Under the pieces are notes generated by a model. The model did no database searches. It was not told the origin of the DNA and saw only the letters and a list, made by a program, of their open reading frames with translations. This document shows, piece after piece, positions 33,546 through 42,914 of a DNA stretch of 64,000 bases (its first letter is position 1; each line of letters starts with the position of its first letter). This DNA comes from Acidobacteriota bacterium (GTDB lineage Bacteria > Acidobacteriota > Vicinamibacteria > Fen-336). A program made the position numbers and the translations under genes. The stretch spans positions 1 to 64,000 of the forward strand of contig JAJDNS010000003.1 of the NCBI GenBank assembly GCA_022340585.1, given 5' to 3'.

Positions 33546-36071
33546 ATGCCAGCAGGACGTCGAGGCGCGAGCGCCCGCCGTGGGGGCAAGCCGCAACTGG
33601 AGGTGTGGAAGTTCGGGGGGGCCGCCCTGGCCGACGCGGAGGGCGTCCGCAACGCGGTGAAGCTCATCTGCGATCACCCGGGCCCGCTGGTGGTCGTCGT
33701 CTCGGCACTCTCCGGCGTCACCGACTCTCTCCTCGAGGGGGCCCGGGACGCCCAGGCCGGTGACACGAAAGCGGCGGACGCCGCCGCGGCCGCCTTCGTG
33801 CGTCGGCACCGCGACATCGCCCATGCCCTCGTCCCGGCCGGGCCTCCGCGCCGGAAGGTGCTGGCCACCGCCGACCAGCTGGCCCGCGAGTACCACGAGA
33901 TCGCCCACGCCGTGGCCCGCCTGGGTGACCTGAGCCCCCGGGCCAGCGACATCCTCGTGGCGCGCGGCGAACGGGGGGCCAGCACCCTCATGGCCGCGGC
34001 CCTGGGCGCGGCCGGGCGGCGGGCGGAGAAGGTCGACGCCATGGAGATCGTGGTGACCGACGGGCGCTACGGCGCAGCCGCCCCCGACATCCCGGCGACG
34101 CAACGGGCCGCACGACGGCGCCTCACGCCCCTGCTGAAGCGTGGGGTCACGCCGGTCGTGCCGGGCTTCTTCGGGGCCGCTCCCGACGGGACGCTCGCGA
34201 CCCTCGGCCGCGGGGGCACCGACCTGACCGCCACGCTCCTCGCCCGCACCCTGGGCGCGGCGCGCGTCGTCCTGTGGAAGGACGTGAAGGGCATCCTCAC
34301 CGCGGACCCGCGCAGCGTGCCCGACGCCCGCCTGCTGCCCCAGATGCACCACCGCGAGGCCGCCGAGGTGGCCTACTTCGGCGCCAAGGTCCTCCACCCC
34401 CGTGCGCTCATTCCCCTCGACGGCAGCCGGGTCGCGTTGCAGGTGCGCTCCTTCCTGAAGCAGGACGACCCGGGCACCGAGGTCTCCTCCCGCCGCACCC
34501 TCGAGGCCTACCCGGTCAAGGCCCTGGCGACCATCCGCGACCAGGCCCTCGTCACCGTCGCGGGCAAGGGCCTCATGGGCGTGCCCGGCATCGCCGCGCG
34601 CACGTTCTCCGCCATCCACGACGAGGGGCTCTCGGTCTCGACCATCTTCCAGTCGTCCTCCGAGAGCTCCATCGGCTTCACCGTCTCCGGGAAGGAAGCC
34701 GATCGGGCCGTCCAGGCGCTCGAGAGGGCCTTCGCCATGGAGCTCACCGCCGGGCTCGTCGACAGCGTGAGCGCCCGCCCCGGGGTGGCGGTCATCGCGG
34801 TCGTCGGCCGCGGCATGGCCGGCAGCCCCGGCATCGCCGCCCGGGTCTTCTCCGCGCTCGCCGCCGGCGGGGTCAACGTGATCGCCATCGCCCAGGGCTC
34901 GTCCGAGCTCAACATCTCCTTCGTGGTGGACGAGAAGCAGGCCGCCGATGCGGCCCGGGCCGTCCACTCCGCCTTCCAGCTCGCCAAGATTGGCGGCGGT
35001 CGACCGCCGGACCGGCCACGGACCGACGTCGTTCTCCTGGGCTTCGGCCGCGTGGGCCGCGCCCTCGCCAACCAGGTCTCGAGCACGGACCGCGAGCGGG
35101 TCCGGATCGTGGCCGCGCTCGACCGGTCGGGCTACGTCTTCGATCCGCGGGGTCTCAGCCGACGGCGGCTGCTGCGGCTGGCCGAGGGCAAGGACCGTGG
35201 CGAGCTGCTGGCCGATCTCGGAGGCCGGGCCGCCGACGCCGCCTCCGCGCTCTCGGACATCGCCGCGCACGCCGTCTCCCGCCCGGCGCTGGTGGACGTC
35301 ACCGCCGACGAGACGACGCCGCTCCTGGTGGCGGGACTCGAGCACGGATTCGACCTCGTCCTCGCCAACAAGAAGCCCCTGGCCGGCAGCGAGGCCCACT
35401 ACCGACGCCTCCACGACACCGCCGCCGCCACGGGACGTCGCCTGCTCTACGAGGCCACCGTCGGGGCGGGGCTGCCCGTCATCGACACCTTCCGCAAGCT
35501 GGTGGCCAGCGGTGACCGCATCCTCCGGGTCGACGGGTGCGTGAGCGGGACGCTGGGGTACGTGCTGTCGGCCGTGGAGGAAGGTCAGAGGTTCTCCGAG
35601 ATCGTGCGCGAGGCCGTGGACAAGGGCTACGCCGAGCCGGACCCCCGCGACGATCTCCTGGGCCGTGACGCCGGACGCAAGGGGCTGATCCTGGCCCGCC
35701 TCCTCGGCTACCACGGGACCGCCCCCAATCCAGAGTCGCTGGTCCCGGCCTCGTTTGGCCGGCTCTCGCTGGCCGCCTTCTTCAGGAAGCTGCCGTCGCT
35801 GGACGAGGGTTGGCGGCGGCGCGTCGAGCGCGAGGCGACGCGAGGTCGTGTCCTCCGCTACGTCGTGAGGGCGACCGCGCGCGGGGTGAGCGCCCGGCTG
35901 CAGGCGGTTCCCAGGGATTCGTACTTCGGGGTGCTCAGCGGCACGCGCAACCGCCTCGCCTTCACCACCCGTCGCTACAAGGACGAGCCCCTGGCCGTCG
36001 GCGGTCCGGGCGCGGGCGCGGAGGTCACCGCCGCCGGCATCCTCAACGACATCCAGTCACTCGGGGTCTGA
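33546..36071 (+). CDS. Bifunctional aspartokinase / homoserine dehydrogenase (ThrA/MetL type)
   Basis: 841 aa fusion for the first and third steps of the aspartate pathway to Thr/Met. Order: aspartokinase ~18-300 (QLEVWKFGGAAL; RGGTDLTATLLARTLGAARV; VLWKDVKGILTADPRSVPDA), tandem ACT domains ~325-470 (VTVAGKGLMGVPGIAARTFS repeated as VVGRGMAGSPGIAARVFSAL), homoserine dehydrogenase ~490-841 (VLLGFGRVGRALA; DPRDDLLGRDAGRKGLILAR). The kinase start reads KFGGAALAD rather than the usual KFGGTSVA. ATG at 33546 has GAGGAGAA upstream. Feedback by Thr or Lys would act through the ACT domains; specificity not deducible. Confidence 0.95.
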   Translation: MPAGRRGASARRGGKPQLEVWKFGGAALADAEGVRNAVKLICDHPGPLVVVVSALSGVTDSLLEGARDAQAGDTKAADAAAAAFVRRHRDIAHALVPAGPPRRKVLATADQLAREYHEIAHAVARLGDLSPRASDILVARGERGASTLMAAALGAAGRRAEKVDAMEIVVTDGRYGAAAPDIPATQRAARRRLTPLLKRGVTPVVPGFFGAAPDGTLATLGRGGTDLTATLLARTLGAARVVLWKDVKGILTADPRSVPDARLLPQMHHREAAEVAYFGAKVLHPRALIPLDGSRVALQVRSFLKQDDPGTEVSSRRTLEAYPVKALATIRDQALVTVAGKGLMGVPGIAARTFSAIHDEGLSVSTIFQSSSESSIGFTVSGKEADRAVQALERAFAMELTAGLVDSVSARPGVAVIAVVGRGMAGSPGIAARVFSALAAGGVNVIAIAQGSSELNISFVVDEKQAADAARAVHSAFQLAKIGGGRPPDRPRTDVVLLGFGRVGRALANQVSSTDRERVRIVAALDRSGYVFDPRGLSRRRLLRLAEGKDRGELLADLGGRAADAASALSDIAAHAVSRPALVDVTADETTPLLVAGLEHGFDLVLANKKPLAGSEAHYRRLHDTAAATGRRLLYEATVGAGLPVIDTFRKLVASGDRILRVDGCVSGTLGYVLSAVEEGQRFSEIVREAVDKGYAEPDPRDDLLGRDAGRKGLILARLLGYHGTAPNPESLVPASFGRLSLAAFFRKLPSLDEGWRRRVEREATRGRVLRYVVRATARGVSARLQAVPRDSYFGVLSGTRNRLAFTTRRYKDEPLAVGGPGAGAEVTAAGILNDIQSLGV

Positions 36072-36105
36072 CGCCGCGGCCAGCCCGACGCTGGCAGAAA
36101 CGACA

Positions 36106-36135
36106 TTGCTGGGCAGGGTGGGATTGGAGTAGGCT
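36106..36135 (+). promoter_or_regulatory. Sigma70-like promoter for the Yip1-like gene
   Basis: TTGCTG (36106-36111), 18-base spacer, TAGGCT (36130-36135), about 21 bases before the ATG with AAGGAGG between. Same TAGGCT -10 as at 21121. Confidence 0.5.
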
Positions 36136-36155
36136 GCGGCGATCAAGGAGGCACC

Positions 36156-36689
36156 ATGGCCAGCTTTGTCGATCGCGTCCTCGGTGCGGCGCGCCTGGAT
36201 ATCGCCACTTACGAAGAGGTCGAAGCCGACGCCACGGCGACGCCCCAGGCCATGGGCGTGGTAGCGCTCGCCGCCCTCTCCGCCGGAATAGGAGCGGTCA
36301 CGACCGGCGGCACGGGGGTCGTCGGCAGCCTGGTGGGCGCCCTCGTCGGTTGGGCGGCGTGGGCGGCGGTCATCTGGCTCATCGGCACGAAGCTGCTGCC
36401 GGAGCCGCAGACCGAGGCGGACATTGGGCAGCTTCTTCGTACCATCGGCTTCGCCGCCTCCCCGGGCCTCCTGCTGGTGCTCCGCCTCGTGCCCCTGATC
36501 GGGGGGCTGATCGCCCTCGTGATCTGGGTGTGGCAGCTCACGGCGACGGTCATTGCCGTGCGCCAGGCCCTGGACTACAAGAGCTCCGGCCGGGCCGTGG
36601 CCGTCTGTCTCATCGGCTGGGTCATCTACCTGGTGGTGTTCCTGGGCATCGCGCTCCTGTTCGGGGTCGTCGGCTTCGACCTGGGCTGA
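36156..36689 (+). CDS. Yip1-family membrane protein
   Basis: 177 aa with a short amphipathic start (MASFVDRVLGAARLDIATYEE) and about five hydrophobic segments; the pattern of a polar loop TLRTIGFA-like (QLLRTIGFAASPGLLLVLRL) between helices is typical of bacterial Yip1/YIP1-domain proteins. Function unknown in bacteria. The ATG follows AAGGAGGCACC. Single gene between thrA and the convergent spermidine-synthase-like gene. Confidence 0.8.
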   Translation: MASFVDRVLGAARLDIATYEEVEADATATPQAMGVVALAALSAGIGAVTTGGTGVVGSLVGALVGWAAWAAVIWLIGTKLLPEPQTEADIGQLLRTIGFAASPGLLLVLRLVPLIGGLIALVIWVWQLTATVIAVRQALDYKSSGRAVAVCLIGWVIYLVVFLGIALLFGVVGFDLG

Positions 36690-36709
36690 GACGCCCGCGA
36701 CGCACAACA

Positions 36710-39001
36710 TCAGGACTCACCGGCCCGGGATCCCGGCGTCGCCCGGGCCAGGGCGACGAGGGCAATGGCGAGCAGGGCCGCCAGCAGCCAGGCCGTCCGG
36801 CTGAAGCCCAGGACGGGGACGAAGAGAACCGCTCCGACGAGGGCGGCGACGGCGGCTCCCAGGTGGTCGGCGGTCTCGAGACGACCCGCGGCGCTGCCGG
36901 TCTCGTCACCGGCGGCGAGGCGGATCGCGGCGGCGGTGGGAAAGAGGGCCCCGGTCACGACCCCGGCGACGAGAAGCAGCGCTCCGTGAGCCACGAGCGC
37001 CGCGACCTGACCTGACCCCGAGGCCCGTCCGGCCGCCTGGAGAGTCCAGGGCAGCGCGGCGGAGTACGACAGAGCGGCGGCGAGGGCGAGCCGCGGCGCC
37101 AAGAGAGGCGAGGCCCCCACCCCGCGGGCCCGGACCACCCGGTGAGCCAGGGTGGCCCCGAGGGCGAGACCGAGCATGAAGAACGCGGTCAGGGCCCCGA
37201 GCGCCCCATACAGGGCCCCCACTCTCGCCTGGAACGAGAGGAGCACCAGGAGAGAGAAGCCCATGCCGGCCGCACCGGTCACCGCCACCGCGTGCGAGGC
37301 CGCGGCGGCGGCGCGCCGGCCCTGCGGACGCCGGACGGTCCACGCGGCGACCAGGAGCGAGGGGAGGAGGGCCAGAAGGACCAGGACCGGCACCGGCAGG
37401 CGGCTCATCGCTCCGATCGCACGGCCCCCCCTTCCCGCCGTCGTTTGCTGTCGGCGCGCGAGGGCGTGGACGAGCGAGGCCGGGCGATCGTCCCGGCTCG
37501 GCTCGACGGTCGCCGAGGCGTCGGCGAGAGCGGTCTCGAAGGCCGCCACACGTTCGGGGGGGAGGAGCACGGGGAGCAGCGCCGCGGCGAAGGAGTCCGC
37601 CACGATGGCGCGGTCGGTCCAGCGCCCGGCGAGGGTCTCGGGATCGAGGGTGACCGCCTCCGCGCTCGTGCCGGCCACGAGGAGCGTCTCCGGCCCCGGG
37701 GTGGCCCGGACCACGGGCAGCGCCTCCCGCATGGCCCCGAAGAGCGAGCCCGCGAGGGCGGCGGTCTCGCCCACGAGGACGCTCGGCGCGGTCCGGACAC
37801 CGGCCACGACCACGCCGTCGGGCTCGAGGCGCGCCGCCACCTGACGGAAGAACTCGACGGTTCCCAGCCGGGCCCGCAGCAGGGTCACCGGGTCGGGGCC
37901 CAGTGCGAGAATCAGGCCGAAGCGGTCGGTCGACCGCCCGAGGAAACGCCGGGGATCGTCGTGAACCAGCCTCACCCGCGGGTCGTCGAGGGCCGCCCGG
38001 TCCTGGTCGGCCAGGCGGTCGCGAACGAAGGCGAGCTCGTGGCGATCGGGCTCCACGACGACGATCTCGCGCACGGGATGGCGGAGCAGCACGCGCACCA
38101 GTCCCCGCTCCGTCCCCCCGAGAAGGAGGACTCGCTCGGGTCGGGGGGACAGACACGCGACCAGGTGACCGAGGCTCTCGCTCCCGTAGACATCCGGAAA
38201 GCTGCTCACGTACTGCCCGCTCGCGTAGAGGTTCCACACGCCGTTGCTGCCGCCGAGTGCGAGGTGCTGGAGTGGGGTGTCCCGCACCGCCCGAAGCGGG
38301 ATCCCGGGCGCGACGCCGGAGAAGCGCAGGCGCTCGCTCCACGAGTCCAGCGAGCGGGAGCCCACCAGGGCGAGGGCACACAGAGCCACCGCGGCGGCGA
38401 GGGTCTTGCCTCCCTCGACCACGCCCGTCCGCGCCGCGAGGAGGGCCAGCAGCGCGGCGAGAGCCCCGAGAAGGCCGGCGGCGGGGAGGGGCGCGAGGTG
38501 GGGTCCGACGAGCAGGCTCACGGCGAGACCTCCCACGAGCGAGCCGAGGGACTCGACGACGTAGAGTCGGGTGATCGCCTCGGTGGCCATCCAGAGCCGT
38601 GATGCGGACGCGGCGAGGGTCGTGAAGGTCCAGCCGACCATCCCGCCCGGGGGCACCAGGGTCGCGACGGCGAGGAGCGCGGTCAGGCCGAGCCCGGGCA
38701 GCTCCCCGGAATCGGGTCCCAGGGCACTGCGCAGCAGGCGTCCGGCTACGATGCCGAGGACGGGCAGGAGGGCCAGGAGGGCGATCCCCATCGCGGCCTC
38801 CCGGGAGGCGCGCCGGACCGGCCGGCGTCGCCCGCCAGCGGCGCCGACGGCAATCCCCAGCAGCCACGCGGCGAGACCGATGCCGATCGCGAGCTCGTCG
38901 CCGGCCACGTCCACCACGAGCTCCCGCAGGAGAAGCACCTGCGCCGCTACCGCGAGGAACCCCGCCGCGAAGAACGCACCGTGCTGAACCAGCGTCTTCA
39001 T
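36710..39001 (-). CDS. Polytopic membrane protein with internal spermidine synthase-like domain
   Basis: 763 aa. N-terminal block of ~6-7 hydrophobic helices (1-230), a soluble Rossmann domain like spermidine synthase/methyltransferase (about 255-430: RVLLLGGTERGLVRVLLRHP, EIVVVEPDRHELAFVRDRLA, DPRVRLVHDDPRRFLGR), then a second block of ~8 helices. This matches the family of fused MFS-like/spermidine synthase-like transmembrane proteins whose function is unknown. The catalytic Asp of aminopropyltransferases (D.sDP.gp..LyT.eFy) reads ALGPDPVTLLRARLGTVEFF, so normal spermidine synthesis is unlikely. ATG at 39001 abuts a direct repeat. Confidence 0.85.
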   Translation of the reverse strand: MKTLVQHGAFFAAGFLAVAAQVLLLRELVVDVAGDELAIGIGLAAWLLGIAVGAAGGRRRPVRRASREAAMGIALLALLPVLGIVAGRLLRSALGPDSGELPGLGLTALLAVATLVPPGGMVGWTFTTLAASASRLWMATEAITRLYVVESLGSLVGGLAVSLLVGPHLAPLPAAGLLGALAALLALLAARTGVVEGGKTLAAAVALCALALVGSRSLDSWSERLRFSGVAPGIPLRAVRDTPLQHLALGGSNGVWNLYASGQYVSSFPDVYGSESLGHLVACLSPRPERVLLLGGTERGLVRVLLRHPVREIVVVEPDRHELAFVRDRLADQDRAALDDPRVRLVHDDPRRFLGRSTDRFGLILALGPDPVTLLRARLGTVEFFRQVAARLEPDGVVVAGVRTAPSVLVGETAALAGSLFGAMREALPVVRATPGPETLLVAGTSAEAVTLDPETLAGRWTDRAIVADSFAAALLPVLLPPERVAAFETALADASATVEPSRDDRPASLVHALARRQQTTAGRGGRAIGAMSRLPVPVLVLLALLPSLLVAAWTVRRPQGRRAAAAASHAVAVTGAAGMGFSLLVLLSFQARVGALYGALGALTAFFMLGLALGATLAHRVVRARGVGASPLLAPRLALAAALSYSAALPWTLQAAGRASGSGQVAALVAHGALLLVAGVVTGALFPTAAAIRLAAGDETGSAAGRLETADHLGAAVAALVGAVLFVPVLGFSRTAWLLAALLAIALVALARATPGSRAGES

Positions 39002-39028
39002 TGGGTGGGGTCACATTGGGTGGGGTCA
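39001..39028. repeat. Direct repeat TTGGGTGGGGTCA, 15-bp period
   Basis: Two copies at 39001-39013 and 39016-39028. The first overlaps the start codon of the minus-strand membrane protein gene; the second runs into the REP-like element. Confidence 0.65.
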
Positions 39029-39103
39029 GATCTCAGAAAGCGCAATTGGGGTCCCGAATTGACCTCTCCGGGGGACACCATGCAACATTCACGACCTGAC
39101 CCC
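39022..39103. repeat. REP/RAYT-type palindromic element, copy 1
   Basis: GGGGTCAG (39022-39029) and CTGACCCC (39096-39103) end an 82-bp element with inner inverted stretches (CAATT/AATTG near 39042-39062). GGGGTCAGGTC...GACCTGACCCC ends are typical of repeats mobilised by REP-associated tyrosine transposases (IS200/Y1-like). A second copy is at 58523-58592. No transposase is in the window. Confidence 0.6.
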
Positions 39104-39153
39104 TTCTCTGGGAGTCTACAGGGAGGAGAATAGGCGCGGCCAGGAGGAACCAC

Positions 39154-42100
39154 ATGAGACGACGGCTGGGACTTCTCGCCGGGGGAAGCGCCCTGCTTGT
39201 GTTGCTCGCCCTCGTCGCCCCAGCTCCGACAGTCCACGCCGGAGAGAGCGGGGTCCGGGCGTGGGCCGAGCCGCTCACCATCCCGACGTACCCGGTGGGA
39301 CCGGCCGAGCCCAACCCGATGTTCTACGCCGGCCGCCAGTACCAGGGCGCCCGGGGCCCGATCTACCCCTATGCCCTTCTGGACCAGCTGAGCAGCGAGA
39401 AGGAAGACCACACCTGGCGAGCCCTCTGGCTGGAGAACGAGTACGTGAAGCTGTCGGTCCTTCCGGAGATCGGGGGGCGGATCTTCACCGCCGAGGACAA
39501 GACCAACGGCTACGACTTCTTCTACCGCCAGCACGTCGTCAAGCCCGCCCTGATCGGCATGCTCGGGGCCTGGATCTCCGGCGGGGTGGAGTGGAACGTG
39601 CTCCACCACCACCGGGCCACCACCTTCATGCCCGTGCAGAGCGCCCTCGCCGAGAACGCCGACGGCAGCCGCACGATCTGGATCGGCGAGACCGAGTGGC
39701 GGCAACGCATGCGGTGGGTCATTGGACTCACCCTGCGCCCCGGCCGCAACGTGATCGAGCAGTCGGTGCGGATCTTCAACCGCACTCCGGTTCCCCACTC
39801 CGTTCTCTACTTCGCGAACCCCGCGGTTCACGCGAACGAGAGCTACCAGATCCTCTTCCCGCCCGACGTGCAGTGGACCACCTTCCACGCCAAGACCGAC
39901 TTCTCCACCTGGCCGCTCTCGGACGGGCCCTACCGGGGGATCCACTACGCGCCGGGCACCGACCTCAGCTGGTGGAAGAACCACCCCAACCCGGTCTCCT
40001 TCTTCGTCTATCACTCGGACCTCGACTTCTTCGGCGGCTACGACCACGGACGACGCGCCGGCGTGGCCCACGTTGCCGACCACGAGACGGTGCCGGGCAA
40101 GAAGCTCTGGGAGTGGGGCAACGGCCCCGACGGCCGGGCCTGGGACGAGATCCTCACCGACGCGGACGGCCCCTACATCGAGCTCATGGCCGGGGGCTAC
40201 TCGGACAACCAGCCCGACTACGCCTGGATCGAGCCGGGACAGGCACGCACCCTCGTCCAGTACTGGTACCCCATTCGCGAACTCGGCGGCCTCAAGGCCG
40301 CCAACACCGAGGGTGCGCTCGAGCTCGCGATCCACGGCCAGACGGCCCGGATCGCCGTCAACACCACGTCCCGGCACGAGGGGGCCGCGGTTCGGCTGAC
40401 CGCGGGGGAGAAGGTCGTCTTCGAGGAGGTCGTCACCCTCGCCCCCGACGCGCCGTTCTCCCGTGAGACAACCCTGCCGGACGGAACGAGCGACGAGGAC
40501 CTGCATCTGTCCGTCCTGACCGCCGCGGGAGTGGAGCTCGTGGGCCACCGGCCCCGGGCGATTCCCTCGACCCCCGAGCCGCCGCCCTACCGCGAGCCGC
40601 CCGCCCCGGACGCCATCGGGGGCGTGGAGGAGCTCGTGCTCGCCGGGCAGCGGATCGAGCAGTTCCACAATCCCTACTTCGCGGCAGAGCCCTACTATCT
40701 CGAGGCCCTGAGCCGGGACCCCGGGTACTCGCCGGCTCACGTCGCCCTGGGAGCGCTCGCGCTGAGGGCCGGCCGGTACGAGGCGGCCGAGAAGCACCTC
40801 GCACAGGCCGTGGCGCGGGTCACCGCGAACCACACCCGGGCCCGCAGCGGCGAGGCCCAGTACCTGCACGGCCTCGCCCTCGAGTCACTGGACAGGATTC
40901 ACGAGGCCCGCGAGGCCCTGGCCGCCGCCGCGTGGGACCGGGCCTTCACCGGGGCCGCCTCGCTCGCCCAGGCACGGCTGGAATCGAGGTCTGGCGACAC
41001 CGCCCGCGCGCTCACCCTCGTCGGACGCGCGATGGAGGCCGACCCGCGGAGCACCGCGGCCCTGGCGCTTCGGGCGGCCCTCCTCCGTCACTCCGGCCAC
41101 GGGGACGAGGCGCTCCGGCAGGCGACGGCGGCCCTCCGGATCGACCCCCTCGACCCGTTGGCCGCGCGCGAGCGTGCCCTGGCCCTCGAGGCGGGGGCGA
41201 CGGCGGAGGCCGACGCTGCCCTGGACGCCACCACACGGGCGGCGCTGAAGGCGCTCGACGACGACCAGTACGCCCTCGAGGCCGCACACGACTACGCGCG
41301 GGCCGGGCTTCTGGACGACGGCGTGACCGTCCTTCAGGCTCGCCGTCCCGGGGACCACGACGTCGATCCCCTGGTGGCCTATACGCTCGGGTGGCTCCTG
41401 GGACGGGCGGGCGACCCGGCGGCAGCGGCCAGGTGGGCGCGACGGGGACGGGAGCTGCCGTCCGACTACTGCTTCCCGTTCCGTCTCGAGAGCATTGCCG
41501 TCCTCGAGAGCGCGGCCGCCCTCGACCCGGAGGACCCTCGGGCACCGTACTACCTGGGCAACCTCCTCTACGACCACCAGCCCGAGCGGGCGATCCGGGA
41601 ATGGGAGAGAGCCCGCGCCCTCGACCCCGGCTTCGCCCGGGTCCACCGCAACCTCGCTTTCGCCTACGCCCGGGTGCGGGACGACCTGGAGGCGGCGGTG
41701 GCCAGCCAGGAGAGGGCGGTCACCCTGGAGAAGGGCGAGCCGCGTCTCTACTACGAGCTCGATCAGCTCCTCGCCTGGTCGGGCGCACCCCTCGAGAAGC
41801 GGCTCACCTGGCTCGCGGACAGCCCGGAGACGGTGGCCCGCCGTGACATCACCCGGGCCCGCCTGGCCCGAGCGCTGCTTCTCGACGACCGCGCGGACGA
41901 GGCCCTCGAGACCCTCGGCGGGGGGCGGTTCCACGTCTGGGAGGGCGAGCGCGGGATCCACGAGGTCTACGTGGCCGCCCGCCTGGCCCGGGGGCGGGAA
42001 CGACTGGCGGGGGGCGACGCCGAGGGTGCCCTCGCGGAGTTCCGGGCCGCGGTCGCGGTGCCGGGCAACATCGAGGTCGGCCGCAACGCGGAGGCCCACC

Positions 42101-42507
42101 TCCCCGCGGTCCGGTACCACGAGGGCCTCGCCCTGGAGGCGCTCGGGCGAGAGGAGGAAGCGAGGCAGGCGTTCCGTTGGACGGCGAACGCCCCCATCGC
42201 CGCGCCCGCCGACCGCTACTGGGTCGGCCGGTCGCTGGAGAAGCTGGGTCAGCCGGACGAGGCTCGCTCGCACTTCGAGCAGCTCGCCGGGACGACCCCG
42301 GCCGCGGTGGACGAGACGCTCCCCCTGGAGGGGCGGATGAAGGCCGTCGAGCGACGAGCGGACGGCTTCTACCTGACCGCTCTCGGCTTTCGTGGCCTGG
42401 GGCGGGAAGAGGAGGCGCGAGGCGCGCTGCGGGAGGCCCTGACCGCGGACCCCTCCCATCTGGCGGCGGTGGAGCTCGAGCGCTCGGGATTCGGCGTCAC
42501 CCCCTGA
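39154..42507 (+). CDS. Secreted DUF5107 protein with C-terminal TPR repeats
   Basis: 1117 aa. Signal peptide ending at TVHAGES; residues ~40-390 the DUF5107 domain (galactose mutarotase-like fold), with YAGRQYQGARGPIYPYAL, LPEIGGRIFTAEDKTNGYDF and SGGVEWNVLHHH; residues ~500-1117 at least nine tetratricopeptide-like repeats (for example AHVALGALALRAGRYEAAEKH, YLGNLLYDHQPERAIREWER). DUF5107-TPR proteins occur near polysaccharide-use genes in Bacteroidota and Acidobacteriota; function unknown but sugar binding is likely. ATG at 39154 has AGGAGGAACCAC upstream. Confidence 0.85.
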   Translation: MRRRLGLLAGGSALLVLLALVAPAPTVHAGESGVRAWAEPLTIPTYPVGPAEPNPMFYAGRQYQGARGPIYPYALLDQLSSEKEDHTWRALWLENEYVKLSVLPEIGGRIFTAEDKTNGYDFFYRQHVVKPALIGMLGAWISGGVEWNVLHHHRATTFMPVQSALAENADGSRTIWIGETEWRQRMRWVIGLTLRPGRNVIEQSVRIFNRTPVPHSVLYFANPAVHANESYQILFPPDVQWTTFHAKTDFSTWPLSDGPYRGIHYAPGTDLSWWKNHPNPVSFFVYHSDLDFFGGYDHGRRAGVAHVADHETVPGKKLWEWGNGPDGRAWDEILTDADGPYIELMAGGYSDNQPDYAWIEPGQARTLVQYWYPIRELGGLKAANTEGALELAIHGQTARIAVNTTSRHEGAAVRLTAGEKVVFEEVVTLAPDAPFSRETTLPDGTSDEDLHLSVLTAAGVELVGHRPRAIPSTPEPPPYREPPAPDAIGGVEELVLAGQRIEQFHNPYFAAEPYYLEALSRDPGYSPAHVALGALALRAGRYEAAEKHLAQAVARVTANHTRARSGEAQYLHGLALESLDRIHEAREALAAAAWDRAFTGAASLAQARLESRSGDTARALTLVGRAMEADPRSTAALALRAALLRHSGHGDEALRQATAALRIDPLDPLAARERALALEAGATAEADAALDATTRAALKALDDDQYALEAAHDYARAGLLDDGVTVLQARRPGDHDVDPLVAYTLGWLLGRAGDPAAAARWARRGRELPSDYCFPFRLESIAVLESAAALDPEDPRAPYYLGNLLYDHQPERAIREWERARALDPGFARVHRNLAFAYARVRDDLEAAVASQERAVTLEKGEPRLYYELDQLLAWSGAPLEKRLTWLADSPETVARRDITRARLARALLLDDRADEALETLGGGRFHVWEGERGIHEVYVAARLARGRERLAGGDAEGALAEFRAAVAVPGNIEVGRNAEAHLPAVRYHEGLALEALGREEEARQAFRWTANAPIAAPADRYWVGRSLEKLGQPDEARSHFEQLAGTTPAAVDETLPLEGRMKAVERRADGFYLTALGFRGLGREEEARGALREALTADPSHLAAVELERSGFGVTP

Positions 42508-42609
42508 CCCGGGGGAACCCCCGGTCCCCTTCTCTCGTAATTCCTGGTGACGAGAGGGGCAACCAGAAGGCTCCGGCGTGTCCAACACGCTGGACGAGCG
42601 AGGGTCGCG

Positions 42610-42795
42610 ATGGAGTATCCGCACGCCGGAATCAGGATCGACCGCATCCCGGCCGAGGGAGCGGGCGGCCTCATCTTTGCGATCGGCATCGCGGCGATAT
42701 TCCTGATCGGAGTGCCTGCCATGAGGCCGGTCGTGGCCCTGTCTGCGCTCTGCGGGATTCTGCTCGCCCCGGTGCTGCACCGGCTCTACCGCTGA
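42610..42795 (+). CDS. Small membrane protein, function unknown
   Basis: 61 aa: a polar start (MEYPHAGIRIDRIPAEGAGG), then two hydrophobic segments separated by MRPVVALSAL, ending in HRLYR. ATG at 42610; an ATG at 42547 would add 21 Arg-rich residues (TRGATRRLRRVQ) and is less likely. Codon use and a clear two-helix pattern support a real gene. I do not recognise the family. Followed by a strong terminator. Confidence 0.55.
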   Translation: MEYPHAGIRIDRIPAEGAGGLIFAIGIAAIFLIGVPAMRPVVALSALCGILLAPVLHRLYR

Positions 42796-42825
42796 GCCGT
42801 CACTGATACCGATCGGATCGTTCAA

Positions 42826-42863
42826 CCGCCGGGGAGGGAACGGCTCCCCGGCGGCTTCTTTTT
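42826..42863 (+). terminator. Rho-independent terminator
   Basis: Perfect 11-bp stem CCGCCGGGGAG (42826-42836) with CTCCCCGGCGG (42844-42854), 7-base loop, followed by CTTCTTTTT. The clearest intrinsic terminator in the window; ends the small membrane protein/DUF5107 transcript. Confidence 0.92.
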
Positions 42864-42884
42864 GCCCCCCTGCCGCGTAGGCTG

Positions 42885-42914
42885 TTGACCCCCTTCCGGG
42901 CCGCGTGCTAGGTT
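42885..42914 (+). promoter_or_regulatory. Sigma70-like promoter for the beta-barrel gene
   Basis: TTGACC (42885-42890), 18-base spacer, TAGGTT (42909-42914), directly after the terminator. The start codon is ~92 bases after the -10, leaving a leader of about 85 bases. Confidence 0.65.

Noticed and set aside
34948-35714. Alternate frames within the aspartokinase-homoserine dehydrogenase gene
   Set aside because: The single 841-codon frame carries all domains in order without interruption, so no frameshift or second gene is needed.
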